Under the pieces are notes generated by a model. That model was not told where the DNA came from. It saw only the letters and a program-made list of their open reading frames with translations, and did no database searches. The position numbers and the translations under genes were made by a program. Below are positions 36,478 to 46,364 of a stretch of 64,000 bases of DNA, in pieces (positions within the stretch are counted from its first letter, which is position 1; every line of letters begins with the position of its first letter). Source of the stretch: Deltaproteobacteria bacterium (GTDB lineage Bacteria; Desulfobacterota; GWC2-55-46); assembly GCA_015075075.1 (NCBI GenBank), contig JABTVA010000005.1, positions 1-64,000 of the forward strand. The letters run 5' to 3'.

Positions 36478-36983
36478 TACACGACCCCGGGGACATAGCG
36501 CTTATAAGGGTCCTCCAGGACGAGGGCCTCTTCCTTACGGCCAGGCCCTTCCACGAGGCGGCGCAACGCCTCGGCTGGAGCGTGGAGGAGGTGCTCGCGC
36601 GCTCGGCAACGCTGCTTGAGCGCGGCGTCATAAGGAGGTTCGGGGCCGCGCTTACCCCCAGGAACGCGGGGTTCAGGCATAACGCGATGGTGGTCTGGGA
36701 TGTCGACGACAAAAAGGCGGAGGAGGCCGGGAGCGCCCTTTCCGGGCACCCCAGGGTGAGCCACTGTTACATAAGGCCCAGGTTCGAGGGCTTCCCCTTC
36801 AATGTCTACACAATGGTCCACGGGAGCTCGCGCGAAGACCTTGAGGCCGTGATAGCAGAGCTGGCGGAAAGGGCGGGGGCGTCCAGGCGGAAGGCCCTCC
36901 ATACCCTGAGGGAGTTTAAAAAAAGCTCCCCTGTTTATTTCATTAACTACCGGGCCGAGCCCGCTGGAAGCACGACCGCATGA
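36474..36983 (+). CDS. Siroheme decarboxylase subunit (NirH/AhbB-like)
   Basis: The second 169-residue AsnC-fold subunit: ALIRVLQDEGLFLTARPF, VLARSATLLERGVIRRFGAA, LTPRNAGFRHNAMVVWDV, HPRVSHCYIRPRFEGFPFN and VYTMVHGSS. Overlaps the first subunit (ATGA) and the nirN start (four bases), so the trio is translationally coupled. The pair resembles AhbA/AhbB, or a reduced form of NirD-L-G-H. Confidence 0.88.
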   Translation: MIHDPGDIALIRVLQDEGLFLTARPFHEAAQRLGWSVEEVLARSATLLERGVIRRFGAALTPRNAGFRHNAMVVWDVDDKKAEEAGSALSGHPRVSHCYIRPRFEGFPFNVYTMVHGSSREDLEAVIAELAERAGASRRKALHTLREFKKSSPVYFINYRAEPAGSTTA

Positions 36984-38389
36984 GACTCCCCTTTACCGCC
37001 TTAATCGGCCTGTTACTGCTATGCTCAAGCGCTTTGGCCGGGGTAGAAACCCTGTATCTCAAGCACTGCGCCGCCTGCCACCATGCGGAAAGGCACGGCT
37101 TATCGGGGCCGCCCCTCATACCAGAGTACCTCGGCCCTAAAAATGAAACCGAGCTCGCCTCGATAATAAGAAACGGGCTTGAGGCGACCAACATGCCCGC
37201 CTTCAAGGGCGTTCTCTCCGAAAAAGAGGTCCTTGATACCGTCCACTTCATAAAGACGCCTGCAAAGGCCCCTGAGTGGGGCTTTGAGGAGATGCTCTCG
37301 ACCCGTGTTATCTCATCGGAGGGGTACGGGCCAGGGCACGGCCTTGAACACGGGAGGGAAAACCTTTTCATGGTCGTCGAGGCCGGGAAGGGGACGGTCC
37401 ATTTCATGGACGGAGAGAGGTTCGAGGTCATGGGGAGCGTAAAGGCCGGAGCTGTCCACGGCGGGCCAAAGTTCGCCCCGGCCCTTGAGCACGCGTTCAT
37501 CTCGTCAAGGGACGGATGGGTCATTAAATACGACCTCCTGAACTTGAGGGAGGCCGGCAGGATACGGGCAGGCATAAGCGCGAGGAACCTGGCAATTTCG
37601 GCTGACGGCAAAAAGGTGGCGGTTGCGTCACTTCTGCCGGCCGGGCTCGTGGTCTTCGACGCCGCCACCCTCCTGCCGCTGAAGTCGTTCCGGGATTCAG
37701 GGGCCATGAGCGCTGTCTACTCCTTGAGAGAAGGTCGGAGGTTCGTGGCTGCCGCAAGGGACAGGGCAGGCCTTGTCTTTATCGATGACGGGACGCTTGA
37801 TGAAAAGTTCATGCAGACACCGATGCCCGTAACGGATTTTTTCATCGAGCCGGGAGAAAGGTACATGGCCGCCACATCGAGGGGAAGCGGAAAGCTATGG
37901 ATAGTGGACTTGAAGGAAGAGAGGACCGTAAAGGAGCTTCCCTTGAGATCCGGTATGCCGCACCTGGCCGCGGCGTCGTTCTGGGAGGCTGACGGGGCCA
38001 TGTTCGCCGCGTTCCCGCACATAGGCGAGCCGGTCTTGAGCGTCCTCAAGCTCGGGGACTGGGAGCTCCTGGCCGAAATAAAGGTGAAGGGGCCTGGCTT
38101 TTTCGCGCGCACGCATGAGAGCGTCCCTCACGTCTGGGTCGATACCGGAACGGACACGATCCAGCTTATCGACAAGAAGACCTTAGCTGTCGCGGGCGAG
38201 GTGGTCCCGGAGCCCGGAAAAAAGGCCATGCACATCGAGTTCACGGGTGACGGGGCCTTTGCGCTCGTGAGCGTCTCGGAGGACGACGGGAGGATAGAGG
38301 TCTACGACACAAGGACCCTTGAGCCTGTAAAGGGGATCCCCTTCAAAAGGCCTGTCGGCAAGTACAACGCCTCGAACAGGCGGTTCTGA
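36980..38389 (+). CDS. nirN: NirN-type c/d1 cytochrome (dihydro-heme d1 dehydrogenase)
   Basis: Signal peptide to about residue 20 (SSALAG), a small cytochrome c domain with HCAACHHAER (heme c) and Met in ATNMPAFKG, then a d1-type eight-bladed propeller ending GKYNASNRRF. NirN carries out the last dehydrogenation of heme d1 and hands the cofactor to NirS. It lacks the VHILR-type proximal His context and FLHDGGWD of NirS, which supports NirN over a second reductase. 469 residues. Confidence 0.85.
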   Translation: MRLPFTALIGLLLLCSSALAGVETLYLKHCAACHHAERHGLSGPPLIPEYLGPKNETELASIIRNGLEATNMPAFKGVLSEKEVLDTVHFIKTPAKAPEWGFEEMLSTRVISSEGYGPGHGLEHGRENLFMVVEAGKGTVHFMDGERFEVMGSVKAGAVHGGPKFAPALEHAFISSRDGWVIKYDLLNLREAGRIRAGISARNLAISADGKKVAVASLLPAGLVVFDAATLLPLKSFRDSGAMSAVYSLREGRRFVAAARDRAGLVFIDDGTLDEKFMQTPMPVTDFFIEPGERYMAATSRGSGKLWIVDLKEERTVKELPLRSGMPHLAAASFWEADGAMFAAFPHIGEPVLSVLKLGDWELLAEIKVKGPGFFARTHESVPHVWVDTGTDTIQLIDKKTLAVAGEVVPEPGKKAMHIEFTGDGAFALVSVSEDDGRIEVYDTRTLEPVKGIPFKRPVGKYNASNRRF

Positions 38390-38434
38390 ATACCCGTTTC
38401 ACCCGCTATTTAAGAGCCCTTTGGAACTTTGGCC

Positions 38435-38463
38435 TTGACAAGGGCGCCCTTTCCGTATTATAG
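38435..38463 (+). promoter_or_regulatory. Promoter with palindromic spacer
   Basis: TTGACA (38435), spacer starting with the perfect palindrome AGGGCGCCCT (38441-38450), then TATTAT/TTATAG at 38456-38463. It lies about 130 bases before the small secreted protein. Confidence 0.55.
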
Positions 38464-38592
38464 ATGTACCCTCCTGCAGCTCGCTTCTCTCTCTTGCGAT
38501 CACCATCAACCGGACCAATCGGCAAAAAGGCCCCAATCCGTGGGCGCGGCGTTCTATTGTATGAAGCATATCACTTAGGAAGGAGGCAGAAA

Positions 38593-39078
38593 GTGAAAAG
38601 GTTTACAGTCTTATCGTTTGCCCTTGCGGCATTCACGGCAGTTTCGGTTGCCTCCCAGGTATCCGCATCCGGGAACATCTCCGGCAAGGACGGGTCATCG
38701 GAGGTGCAGGTCGCTTACCTTGATAAATCGACCTACACCAATTTCCAGAGGTTCGTATCCGCCCTGGAAGACAACCGCGAGAGCGCGGCCCTGGATAAGG
38801 ATAAGAAGGAGAGCGACGGGGGCGCGGCCCGGGATAAAATGGATAAACAGGATAAAAAAGAGAGCGGCGAAGGCGCTGACCTCTCCGCCCCGGTATCCTA
38901 CAGGAACATCCATTCACAGGAGAGCATATTCAGTGCACTTGAGGACAGATACACCCCGGAAATGTATTCGGCGATAATGGAGAGGAAGAGGTTCAGCGTG
39001 CTTAAGGCAGGTTGCGTCCATATCGACGCGGACCTCCTCGGAGAGGCGGCGGCTTCATATCCGGCGTCGTGCAGGTGA
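38593..39078 (+). CDS. Small secreted charged protein of unknown function
   Basis: A 161-residue protein with a signal peptide (about 1-25, ending VSASG). The middle is Lys/Asp/Glu-rich with two related stretches (DKDKKESDGG and DKQDKKESGE). The C-terminus has two Cys (KAGCVHID and YPASCR). GTG 38593 has AGGAGG six bases upstream. No family recognised. It lies between nirN and nirS, convergent with nirS, with its own promoter, so a role in nitrite or NO metabolism is possible but only inferred from place. Confidence 0.75.
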   Translation: MKRFTVLSFALAAFTAVSVASQVSASGNISGKDGSSEVQVAYLDKSTYTNFQRFVSALEDNRESAALDKDKKESDGGAARDKMDKQDKKESGEGADLSAPVSYRNIHSQESIFSALEDRYTPEMYSAIMERKRFSVLKAGCVHIDADLLGEAAASYPASCR

Positions 39079-39114
39079 TGGACGGGGCGCATTGCAAGGA
39101 AATTCACGTCAGGC

Positions 39115-39150
39115 AAAAGAGGGGGGCTTTTAAGCCCCCCTCTTTTTTTC
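39115..39150. terminator. Bidirectional terminator between the secreted protein and nirS
   Basis: AAAAGAGGGGGGCTT and AAGCCCCCCTCTTTT form a perfect 16-bp stem with A and T runs on both sides. It can end both convergent transcripts; its edge overlaps the repaired nirS stop. Confidence 0.92.
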
Positions 39151-40744
39151 AGTATATGTCCATCATCGTATTATAGACGTTGAACTTTCCCGTGGGGGTG
39201 GCGAGCTTGATCTTCTTCTTTATCTTACGGGTCTTGTCGTATTACGATTATCTCGCCCTCCTTTCCCAGACCGAGACCCACACCTCGTCGCCTGCCCGGT
39301 TGTACTCCATATGGACCAGCTTGCCCCAGTCGCTGAGCCGGAGGTTTATTGGCTCAGCCCCGATGTCGCTCTTGCTTATGACCGTGAGCGTCTGGGCGAC
39401 CTCCGCGTCCTTGCTGAGGATATTGTCAACCCAGATATTGTCGCTCTTCGGATGGGTCTTGATGAAGAGCCCGTTCCCGGCAACCGGTATCTTCCTTACG
39501 ACCTTCCAGGCGTGCTCGGGATGCCCCTCTGGGTCCGTGCCTATGACGGCCACCATTGGCTCGCCCATGTGCGGGGTGGCCCAGACAGGACCGTACTCGG
39601 GATCCGTCCAGTTTGCGCCCCTCCCGGGGTGCGGCTTGTTGCCGGTCTCTATGAGGGCGGCAAGTTTTCTTTCGAGGGTGTCTATGGCGGCGACCTTGTT
39701 CCTCATGTTCGCGGCAACGAGGAAGTAGCGCTTGGTGGAGTCCCAGCCGCCGTCATGCAGGAAGCGTTCGGCGTTTATCTTGGTTTCGGTCACCGTGCCG
39801 GCGTCGAGCTTGCTGTAGTCGACAAGGAGGACGACCCCAGTTTCCTTTATATTCAGGACGAACTCCGGCGCGTTATGTGACGATACTATCGAGGCGACCC
39901 TCGGCTCGGGGTGGAACTCGTTCGTGTCGTAGGTGTACCCCCTCGTGCTTACGATCTTGAGCGGCTCGAGGGTGTCTCCTTTCATGATCACATAATGGGG
40001 CGGCCAGTAATTGCCGACCACCGCGTAGGTGTCGGTGAAGTCCCCGAGCTCGCCCTTGTACTTGCTCGTGTCTATCGAGCGCGCGTCTATGCCGGTCTTT
40101 ATCTCGGCGGCTATGCCCGGCGGGTCCATCCAGAGGTCTATCATGGTGGCCTTCCCGTCCCGGCCTATGGAGTACATGTACCTGCCCGATGCCGATGTGC
40201 GGAGGATATGGACCGCGAACCCCGTATCAAGGGTGGAGAGGACTTCCTTGGTGTCGCCGTCTATTACGCTCACCTTGCCCACGTCCCTCTGTATGACCCC
40301 GAAGTAGTTCTGCCAGTTCCTCTTCGGCGGGCTTTTAGGCCTCTTATCGACAGGGACCACGAGCTTCCAGGACTCCCTTACCTGGTCCATGCTCCATTCA
40401 GGCGGAAGCGGCGGGTCGAGGTGCAGGTACCTGGATACGAGCTCCATCTCCTCATTCGAGAGTATGCCCTTCCACGGCGGCATGCCCCCGGCGGTGCCTT
40501 CGGCGAGTACGATCGCCAGCGATTCGACCGGTATCACCCGCGTTTTCTCGGGCTCCAGGTTTGGCCCGGTCGCCCCCTTTCTAAGGGTGCCGTGGCATCC
40601 GGCGCACCTGTCGAAGTATATCTGCTTGGCCCTGGCGAATTCCGAATCTGAAAGCCTGGGCGCGGCCTCCTCCGCAAAGGCCGGGGCGGATGCTGCAAGG
40701 GAAACGGCGAGAATAGCGAGCTTGAGGACGCCAGTCAGGGCCAT
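39149..40744 (-). CDS. nirS: Cytochrome cd1 nitrite reductase NirS (frame broken near the 3' end)
   Basis: Periplasmic reduction of nitrite to NO. Signal peptide to about 24 (APAFA), heme c motif CAGCH at 47-51, then the d1 propeller. Proximal d1 ligand His179 in FAVHILRTSASG; distal pair His330 in FLHDGGWD and His372 in KPHPGRG, with spacing as in known NirS. The open frame stops at 39248 after VWVSVW. One missing G and one extra base near 39240-39265 restore GKEGEIIV and KLATPTGKFNVYNTMMDIY to a TGA at 39149. The gene is probably intact in the organism. A family A repeat lies 30 bases upstream of the start. Confidence 0.9.
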
Positions 40745-40773
40745 GAGGTCTCTCCTTATAGGCAGGTTGTTAA

Positions 40774-40914
40774 GGCAACCTCTAAAAATTGGTCTTTTCC
40801 CCGGACTCTGCGTCAGTCCGGGAATAAAAATGCTCACATATTTGCATATATGCTCCGCTTTTTATTCCCGGCCTTCCTTGATTGCGGGAAAATCTCAAAT
40901 TTTTAGAGGTTGCC
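40774..40914. repeat. Family A MITE-like inverted repeat, copy 2
   Basis: 141 bp, ends GGCAACCTCTAAAAATT and AATTTTTAGAGGTTGCC. About 90 percent like copy 1 by eye. It sits where the nirS promoter or leader should be. Confidence 0.88.
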
Positions 40915-41077
40915 TAAAATATTCAATGCGGCGCTTAGAAATAACAAAAGGCAGACCGGGGAAACCGTTCAAAGGACGGCAGACGCAGAGATATGGAAAC
41001 GATAGCTCAAGAAGGCAGGGTTGTCAAATGGACGGGCCGGGGCAAGGCCTCATTATGCGGCGCTCGGCGGACCGGGG

Positions 41078-42774
41078 CTATTTCCTGACGAATATGGTCA
41101 TGTTCTCGGCCTCGGTCCGGGGGGTCCGGGTCTTGTAGAGGTGCCGGGTCGAGTTATGGAGGTCGGGTATGTTGTTTACCTGATAGTCCCTTACAGGGAA
41201 GGCGACCTTCCCGTACTCGGCCTTTTGAAGGAGGGCCGGGAAGGGATAGGGGATATTGGGCCAGAAATCCCTGTGGATTATGATGTCTGGCGTCTCTTTC
41301 ATGTCTTCAGTAAGGTTTATCCCGATAAAGCCGATTATCACCATGCTCTTCGTGTAGTACATGAGGGAGGCCTCCTCGTAGTTCGTGGCTATGATGATGT
41401 CCTCGGGCCTCTCGTAGTTCTCAAGGACGAAAGGCACGACGAAATCAAGGGGCCCCTTGTACTGGTGGGTGAGCTCGTAGGCGCGCCCCTTCGGTCCCAG
41501 GCCTTGCCCGCAAGACCAAGGATAAATAGCGCGGCCGAGGCGGCTATCAGGCCCCCCTGCCATGCCTTCCGTGACGTGCCGGGATATTTTTTCGTAATTT
41601 CAAAAACGGTGAAGGCGTCAAGGAGCATTACGACCGTCACGACCGGCAGAAGCACTATAAAGTAACGGGTGAACATGAGAGGGGTGGCCGCGGTCACGAA
41701 GACGTGGACGAGGAAGAAAAGGGTCAGGAAATTTGAGGCGCTTGCCTTTTTCGCTGTTGCTTCCGGCAGTGTTTCGCCGCTTATGCGCCCCGGTATGAGA
41801 ACAAAGGCGAGGGCAGCCTTCATGAGGAGCGCGATATACAGGAACTCGTGCTTTGCGAAGTAGCCGAAGATGAACTGCAGGTTCGCGATGTACCGTTCCA
41901 TGCTGAACCCGACGGTAGACCCCTTCAAGAGGGCCACCTCTATGGTCCTGAAAAATATCATGAGGGGGATGACGGTAATGAAAGAGACGATCAGCGGGAC
42001 AAAGGGCTTCAGGTCCTTGAGGCCAGGGGGCGCGAGGGCCCGGCCCGGGGCCCTTTCCCTACGCATCTTCCCCGATAGCGTGAAGATCTCGTAGAGGCCG
42101 ATAGAGGCGAGCAGCATGAAGTAGAGCGGGTAGAAGGTGTTGTAGACGAGGAAGAGCATGAATACGGACACGGCGAAGTACGGCTTGTAGCCTGATTCCC
42201 CGAGGAGCCGGTGTTTGAAATAGGAATAGAAGAGGACGGCCGAGAAAAGGACGAGAGGCGAATAATACCTGGCCTCCCTCAAGTGGAGGGCCAGTGAGAC
42301 CGAGAGTGCGGCGAAAAGGAAGAATAGGGCCATGAAAAGCGGCCTGGCCGGACGTCCCTTTTCAAAAAGGCCCGCCCCGGCGAGGGCCATTACGAACGCG
42401 CCCAGCAGCCCCGCAAGCGCAAAGGGCAGCCTGAAGAGGAGCGTCTTGTCGTATACGCCTGCCGCCTTCTCCGCGAGCCAGGCGCCTGGAGCTGCCAGGT
42501 AATAGATGAGTATCGGGTCTGCGACGAACATGCCGAACTCGTTTACGCCTATCTTTATGTCGACCGGGTGGACGTAGACCACGTTCTTTCCGTCATAGAC
42601 CTTGGGGAAGCCGTACTCGAGGACGCGGGTCGCGAACATGGCGGTGTCGCCCTCGTCATTCCATAGGAGCGGGTATGAGAGGTGCTTGAAAAGGGTGACC
42701 GAAAAGAGCGCTACCATGAGCGCCGCGACGGCGATCAGGATGCGGTCCAGGTTCTTTTCCTTTACGTTATGCAT
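41078..42774 (-). CDS. GT-C family membrane glycosyltransferase, paralog 1 (frame break)
   Basis: A multi-pass protein of about 565 residues. Near residue 35 is the LLWNDEGDTAMFATRVLEYG block, the acidic loop typical of ArnT/PMT (GT39/GT83-like) enzymes that use lipid-phosphate sugars. About ten hydrophobic helices follow, then a soluble tail (HQYKGPLDF, IIIATNYEEASLMYY). The frame changes once near 41500 (GKAWDRRG to GPKGRAYELTHQ), likely a one-base error. First of three tandem paralogs (last in transcription order). Confidence 0.82.
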
Positions 42775-42782
42775 GTTTGTCT

Positions 42783-44470
42783 CTATCTCGGGAATAAAAA
42801 TGCCGGGTCCATGCTGTCCTGGCCCCCCCCGAGCGGTGTATCTCGTCTAACGTATATCTTAAGTCGCCCTGCCTCGTCCTCGGCGATTGGCGTGCGGTAA
42901 AGGTGTTTAATATCAAAATGCAATTCCGGAATGTTATTTACGGAATGGTCCGCAACAGGAAACGTGCTGCTTTCGTACTCGGCTTTTTTTAATAAATATT
43001 TGAGCGGGAAGGGCCAATCGTTTTTGGACCAGTAAATTCTATTGATTAGCACATCCGGCGTTTCCATCAGGTCCTGATCGATGTTGTTCCAAATATGGCC
43101 GATAATCACTTTGCTCCCCAGGTAATACATGAGGACGGCCTCTTCGTAGTTGGTGGCTATCACGAGGTCCTCGGGTTTCTCGTAATTCTCCCTTATATAA
43201 GAAACAGCATAGTCGAGGGGCCCCTTATACTGGTGGGTTAGCTCGTACACGCGCCCCTTCAGGTCTGCGGCCTTGCCGACGACCGTAAATACGAATATCG
43301 CGGCTGACACGGCGAGGAACGCGCGCTGCCATTTTCTGCCGGACGTTCTTTCCCAGTATCTCGAATACGGAAAAGGAATCGAGGATGAGGATGATGGCCA
43401 GACAGCAGAAGGACGAGAGTAGCGCGTGAATGTACGGTATCCCGGAGATTGCCGTATGGAAAGAGGTCACGAAATTCGGACAGGTTTATGAGAGACTATC
43501 TGACGGCCAGCCCTGAAAACGATCGCAGGATGAGACCGGTAAGGAAGGCCTGCAAAGAGTGCAGTATAGGAACTCGTGTTTAGCGAAGTAGCTGACCAAG
43601 TGCAGGTTTTGTCATTAGTCTCGCGCCTGTCGCCGCCTGGGCCTGGCGTGCTAGGTTTATTATATCGAGCGTTCTTAAAGAGATTACGAAGGGGATTATG
43701 GTGTGATGGCCGATATTATGAGCGGAAGGAAGTATTTGAGGTCCCCTTATGCCAGGGAGCGCGAGGCCTCGCCCGGCCCTTCAGTGCGCATTTTCTTGAG
43801 GAGCTCGATTGTCTCGTATAAACCGGACGAACGCGATGAAGATGATATAGAGCGGGAAGAAGTTATGGTAGATGAAAAGGAGCATCAATTCGAGGACCAG
43901 GGCATTTGTTGAAGCTCAACTGCTGGCGAACCTGTGGCTTATGTAGGCATAGAGTATGCAGGCGGAAAGAGCATCACCGGCGAGTAAAGCGGACTCCCGG
44001 AGGTGCGGCAAGCGAGACCGAAGGACCGCGAACAGGAAATAGCGCCAGTAAGGGTCTTTTGTGCCGTTCTTTAAGAGTGGGCCGCGGGCGCCATCACAAT
44101 CACACCAGGGAGGCCGGTCAGGGCGAAAGGCAGCCTGAAAAGGAGGGTCTTTATAGATGTCGCCCGCCTTGAAGTGAGCCAGGCCGGCCGCCCAGTAATA
44201 GGTAAGCAAGAGGTCTGCGGTGTACATGTCATGCTTGTTCACGCCGATGCTCATGGGGGCCACATGGACGTAGACCACGTTCTTGCCGTCGTGTACCTTG
44301 GGGAACCCGTATTCGAGGATGCGGGTTGCGAACATGGCGGTGTCGCCCCCGTCGTTCCAGAGTAGCGGGTATGAAATGTGCTTGAAAAGGGTGATCGAAA
44401 ATAGCGCGACCATTACCGCCGCGACGGCGATCAGGATCCGGTTCAGGTTTTTTTCTTTTTCGTTCTGCAT
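42783..44470 (-). pseudogene. GT-C glycosyltransferase paralog 2, decayed
   Basis: The N-terminal part (43916-44470) keeps LLWNDGGDTAMFATRILEYG, and the C-terminal part (42783-43310) keeps HQYKGPLDYAVSYIRENYE and VIATNYEEAVLMYYLG. About 600 bases between them are full of small indels and shortened against paralog 3. The highly conserved Glu in NDEGD is Gly here. It may be a real pseudogene, or a badly assembled repeat copy. Confidence 0.8.
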
Positions 44471-44489
44471 GGGTCGGGCCGTTTGCCTC

Positions 44490-46232
44490 TTATCTCGGGA
44501 AGAAAGGTGATGGTTCCATGCTTTTCTGCGCTCCCCCGAGCGGGTTATCTCTTCTGACGTATATCTTCAGGCGCCCTGCCTCGTCCTCGGCGATTGGCGT
44601 GCGGTAAAGGTGCGGGATAAGGAAATGGAGATCGGGGATATTGTTCACCGGGTAATCAAGCACCTCAAGGGATATTTTTTCATAATCGCCGGCCTTTATC
44701 ATGCGCTGAAACAGGTTCCGGTTATGCGACCAGTAATCCCGGTAGATTATTATGTCGGGCTGCACCTTTAGGTCTTCCTGGAGATTGTTCCACGCATGCC
44801 CGACAGTCACCCTGCTCCCAAGGTAATACATGAGGGCGGCCTCTTCATAGTTGGTGGCTATCACGAGGTCCTCGGGCCTCTCGTAATTCCCCCTTATATA
44901 AGTTACAGCATAGTCCAGGGGCCCCTTGTACTGATGGGCGAGCTCGTATACGCGCCCCCTCAGGTCCTCGGCCTTGCCGACGGCTGTAAATAAAAATATC
45001 GCGGCTGAAACTGCGAGGAATGCCCTCTGCCATCTCCGCCCGGAATCCTTTTGCCCCAGGAGCTCGGATACCGAGAAGGAATCGAGGATGAGGATTATGG
45101 CCAGGACCGGCAGAAGGACCAGGAAATAACGCGTGAAAAAGTAAGGCATCCCGGCGATGGCTATCACGTGCACGATGAAAAAGAGCGTCAGGAAATTGGA
45201 GGCGCGTATCTTCACGGCAGTATCAGGCGAGAGACCGGAAGCTGAAAACCGGCACCGCAGGACGAGCCCGGCAAGGAACGCCTTTACGAAGAGCGCGAGA
45301 TAGAGGAACTCGAATTTAGCGAAATAGCCGATGGCGAATAAGAGCTTTTCTATATAGCCGGTTACCCCGCCGCCCTGGGTGGAGGTGGCCATTATAATCT
45401 CTACGGTCCTGAAGAGGATCACGAAGGGGATTATGGTGATGGCCGATATTATGAGCGGAAGGAAGTATTTGAGGTCCCCTATGCCAGGGAGCGCGAGGGC
45501 CCGGCCCGGGGCCCTTTCCGTGCGCATTTTCTTGAGTAGCTCGATTGTCTCGTATAAACCGACGAACGCGATGAAGATGATATAGAGCGGGAAGAAGTTA
45601 TGGTAGATGAAAAGGAGCATCAATACGAGGACCAGGGCATTTGCTTTGAAGCTCAACTTGCCAAGGAACCTGTGGCTTATGTAGGCATAGAGTATGCAGG
45701 CGGAAAAGAGCATCACCGGCGAGTAATAGCGGACTTCCCGGAGGTGCAGGGCAAGCGAGACCGAAAGGACCGCGAACAGGAAATAAAGCGCCAGGTAAAG
45801 GGTCTTTTGTGGCCGTTCTTTGAAGAGTGGGGCCGCGGCGAGCGCCATCACAATCACACCCAGGAGGCCGGTCAGGGCGAAAGGCAGCCTGAAAAGGAGG
45901 GTCTTTGTATAGATGTCGCTCGCCTTCGAGGCGAGCCAGGCGCCGGGGGCCGCCCAGTAATAGGTAAGCAAGAGGTCTGCGGTGTACATGTCATGTTTGT
46001 TCACGCCGATGCTCATGTTGACAGTATGGACATAGAGCACGTTCTTGCCGTCGTGTACCTTGGGGAACCCGTATTCGAGGATGCGGGTTGCGAACATGGC
46101 GGTGTCGCCCTCGTCATTCCAGAGGAGCGGGTATGAAATGTGCTTGAAGAGGGTCAAGGAGAATAGAATGAAGAAAACGGCCAGAAAGGCCGGGAGCAGG
46201 CGTTCGAGGTTCCTTTTTTTACAGTTCTGCAT
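44490..46232 (-). CDS. GT-C family membrane glycosyltransferase, paralog 3 (intact)
   Basis: 580 residues, intact. LLWNDEGDTAMFATRILEYG near residue 36, about eleven hydrophobic helices, RKMRTERAPGRALALPG-type cytoplasmic loop, and the C-terminal soluble tail with HQYKGPLDYAVTYIRGNYE and IHLEVLDY-like end. It probably transfers a sugar from a polyprenyl-phosphate donor in the periplasm. The two downstream genes are its paralogs, arisen by tandem duplication. Confidence 0.85.
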   Translation of the reverse strand: MQNCKKRNLERLLPAFLAVFFILFSLTLFKHISYPLLWNDEGDTAMFATRILEYGFPKVHDGKNVLYVHTVNMSIGVNKHDMYTADLLLTYYWAAPGAWLASKASDIYTKTLLFRLPFALTGLLGVIVMALAAAPLFKERPQKTLYLALYFLFAVLSVSLALHLREVRYYSPVMLFSACILYAYISHRFLGKLSFKANALVLVLMLLFIYHNFFPLYIIFIAFVGLYETIELLKKMRTERAPGRALALPGIGDLKYFLPLIISAITIIPFVILFRTVEIIMATSTQGGGVTGYIEKLLFAIGYFAKFEFLYLALFVKAFLAGLVLRCRFSASGLSPDTAVKIRASNFLTLFFIVHVIAIAGMPYFFTRYFLVLLPVLAIILILDSFSVSELLGQKDSGRRWQRAFLAVSAAIFLFTAVGKAEDLRGRVYELAHQYKGPLDYAVTYIRGNYERPEDLVIATNYEEAALMYYLGSRVTVGHAWNNLQEDLKVQPDIIIYRDYWSHNRNLFQRMIKAGDYEKISLEVLDYPVNNIPDLHFLIPHLYRTPIAEDEAGRLKIYVRRDNPLGGAQKSMEPSPFFPR

Positions 46233-46364
46233 TGTATTTTTATACGATTTTTCGGGGAAAAAGACAAGCCGGAAAAAGCGGCATCAATTCCTTATGAGGG
46301 CGTTTTTATTGTTTTTTATTGCCATTTTGGGCCTGTTGGCATAGAATGCTGGAAGTGGCCAGTG

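Noticed and set aside
36980..38389. Second cytochrome cd1 nitrite reductase
   Set aside because: It lacks the FLHDGGWD and PHPGRG distal histidine blocks of NirS and fits NirN better.
40774..40914. Family A as an insertion sequence
   Set aside because: About 140 bp and no transposase frame; at most a non-autonomous element.
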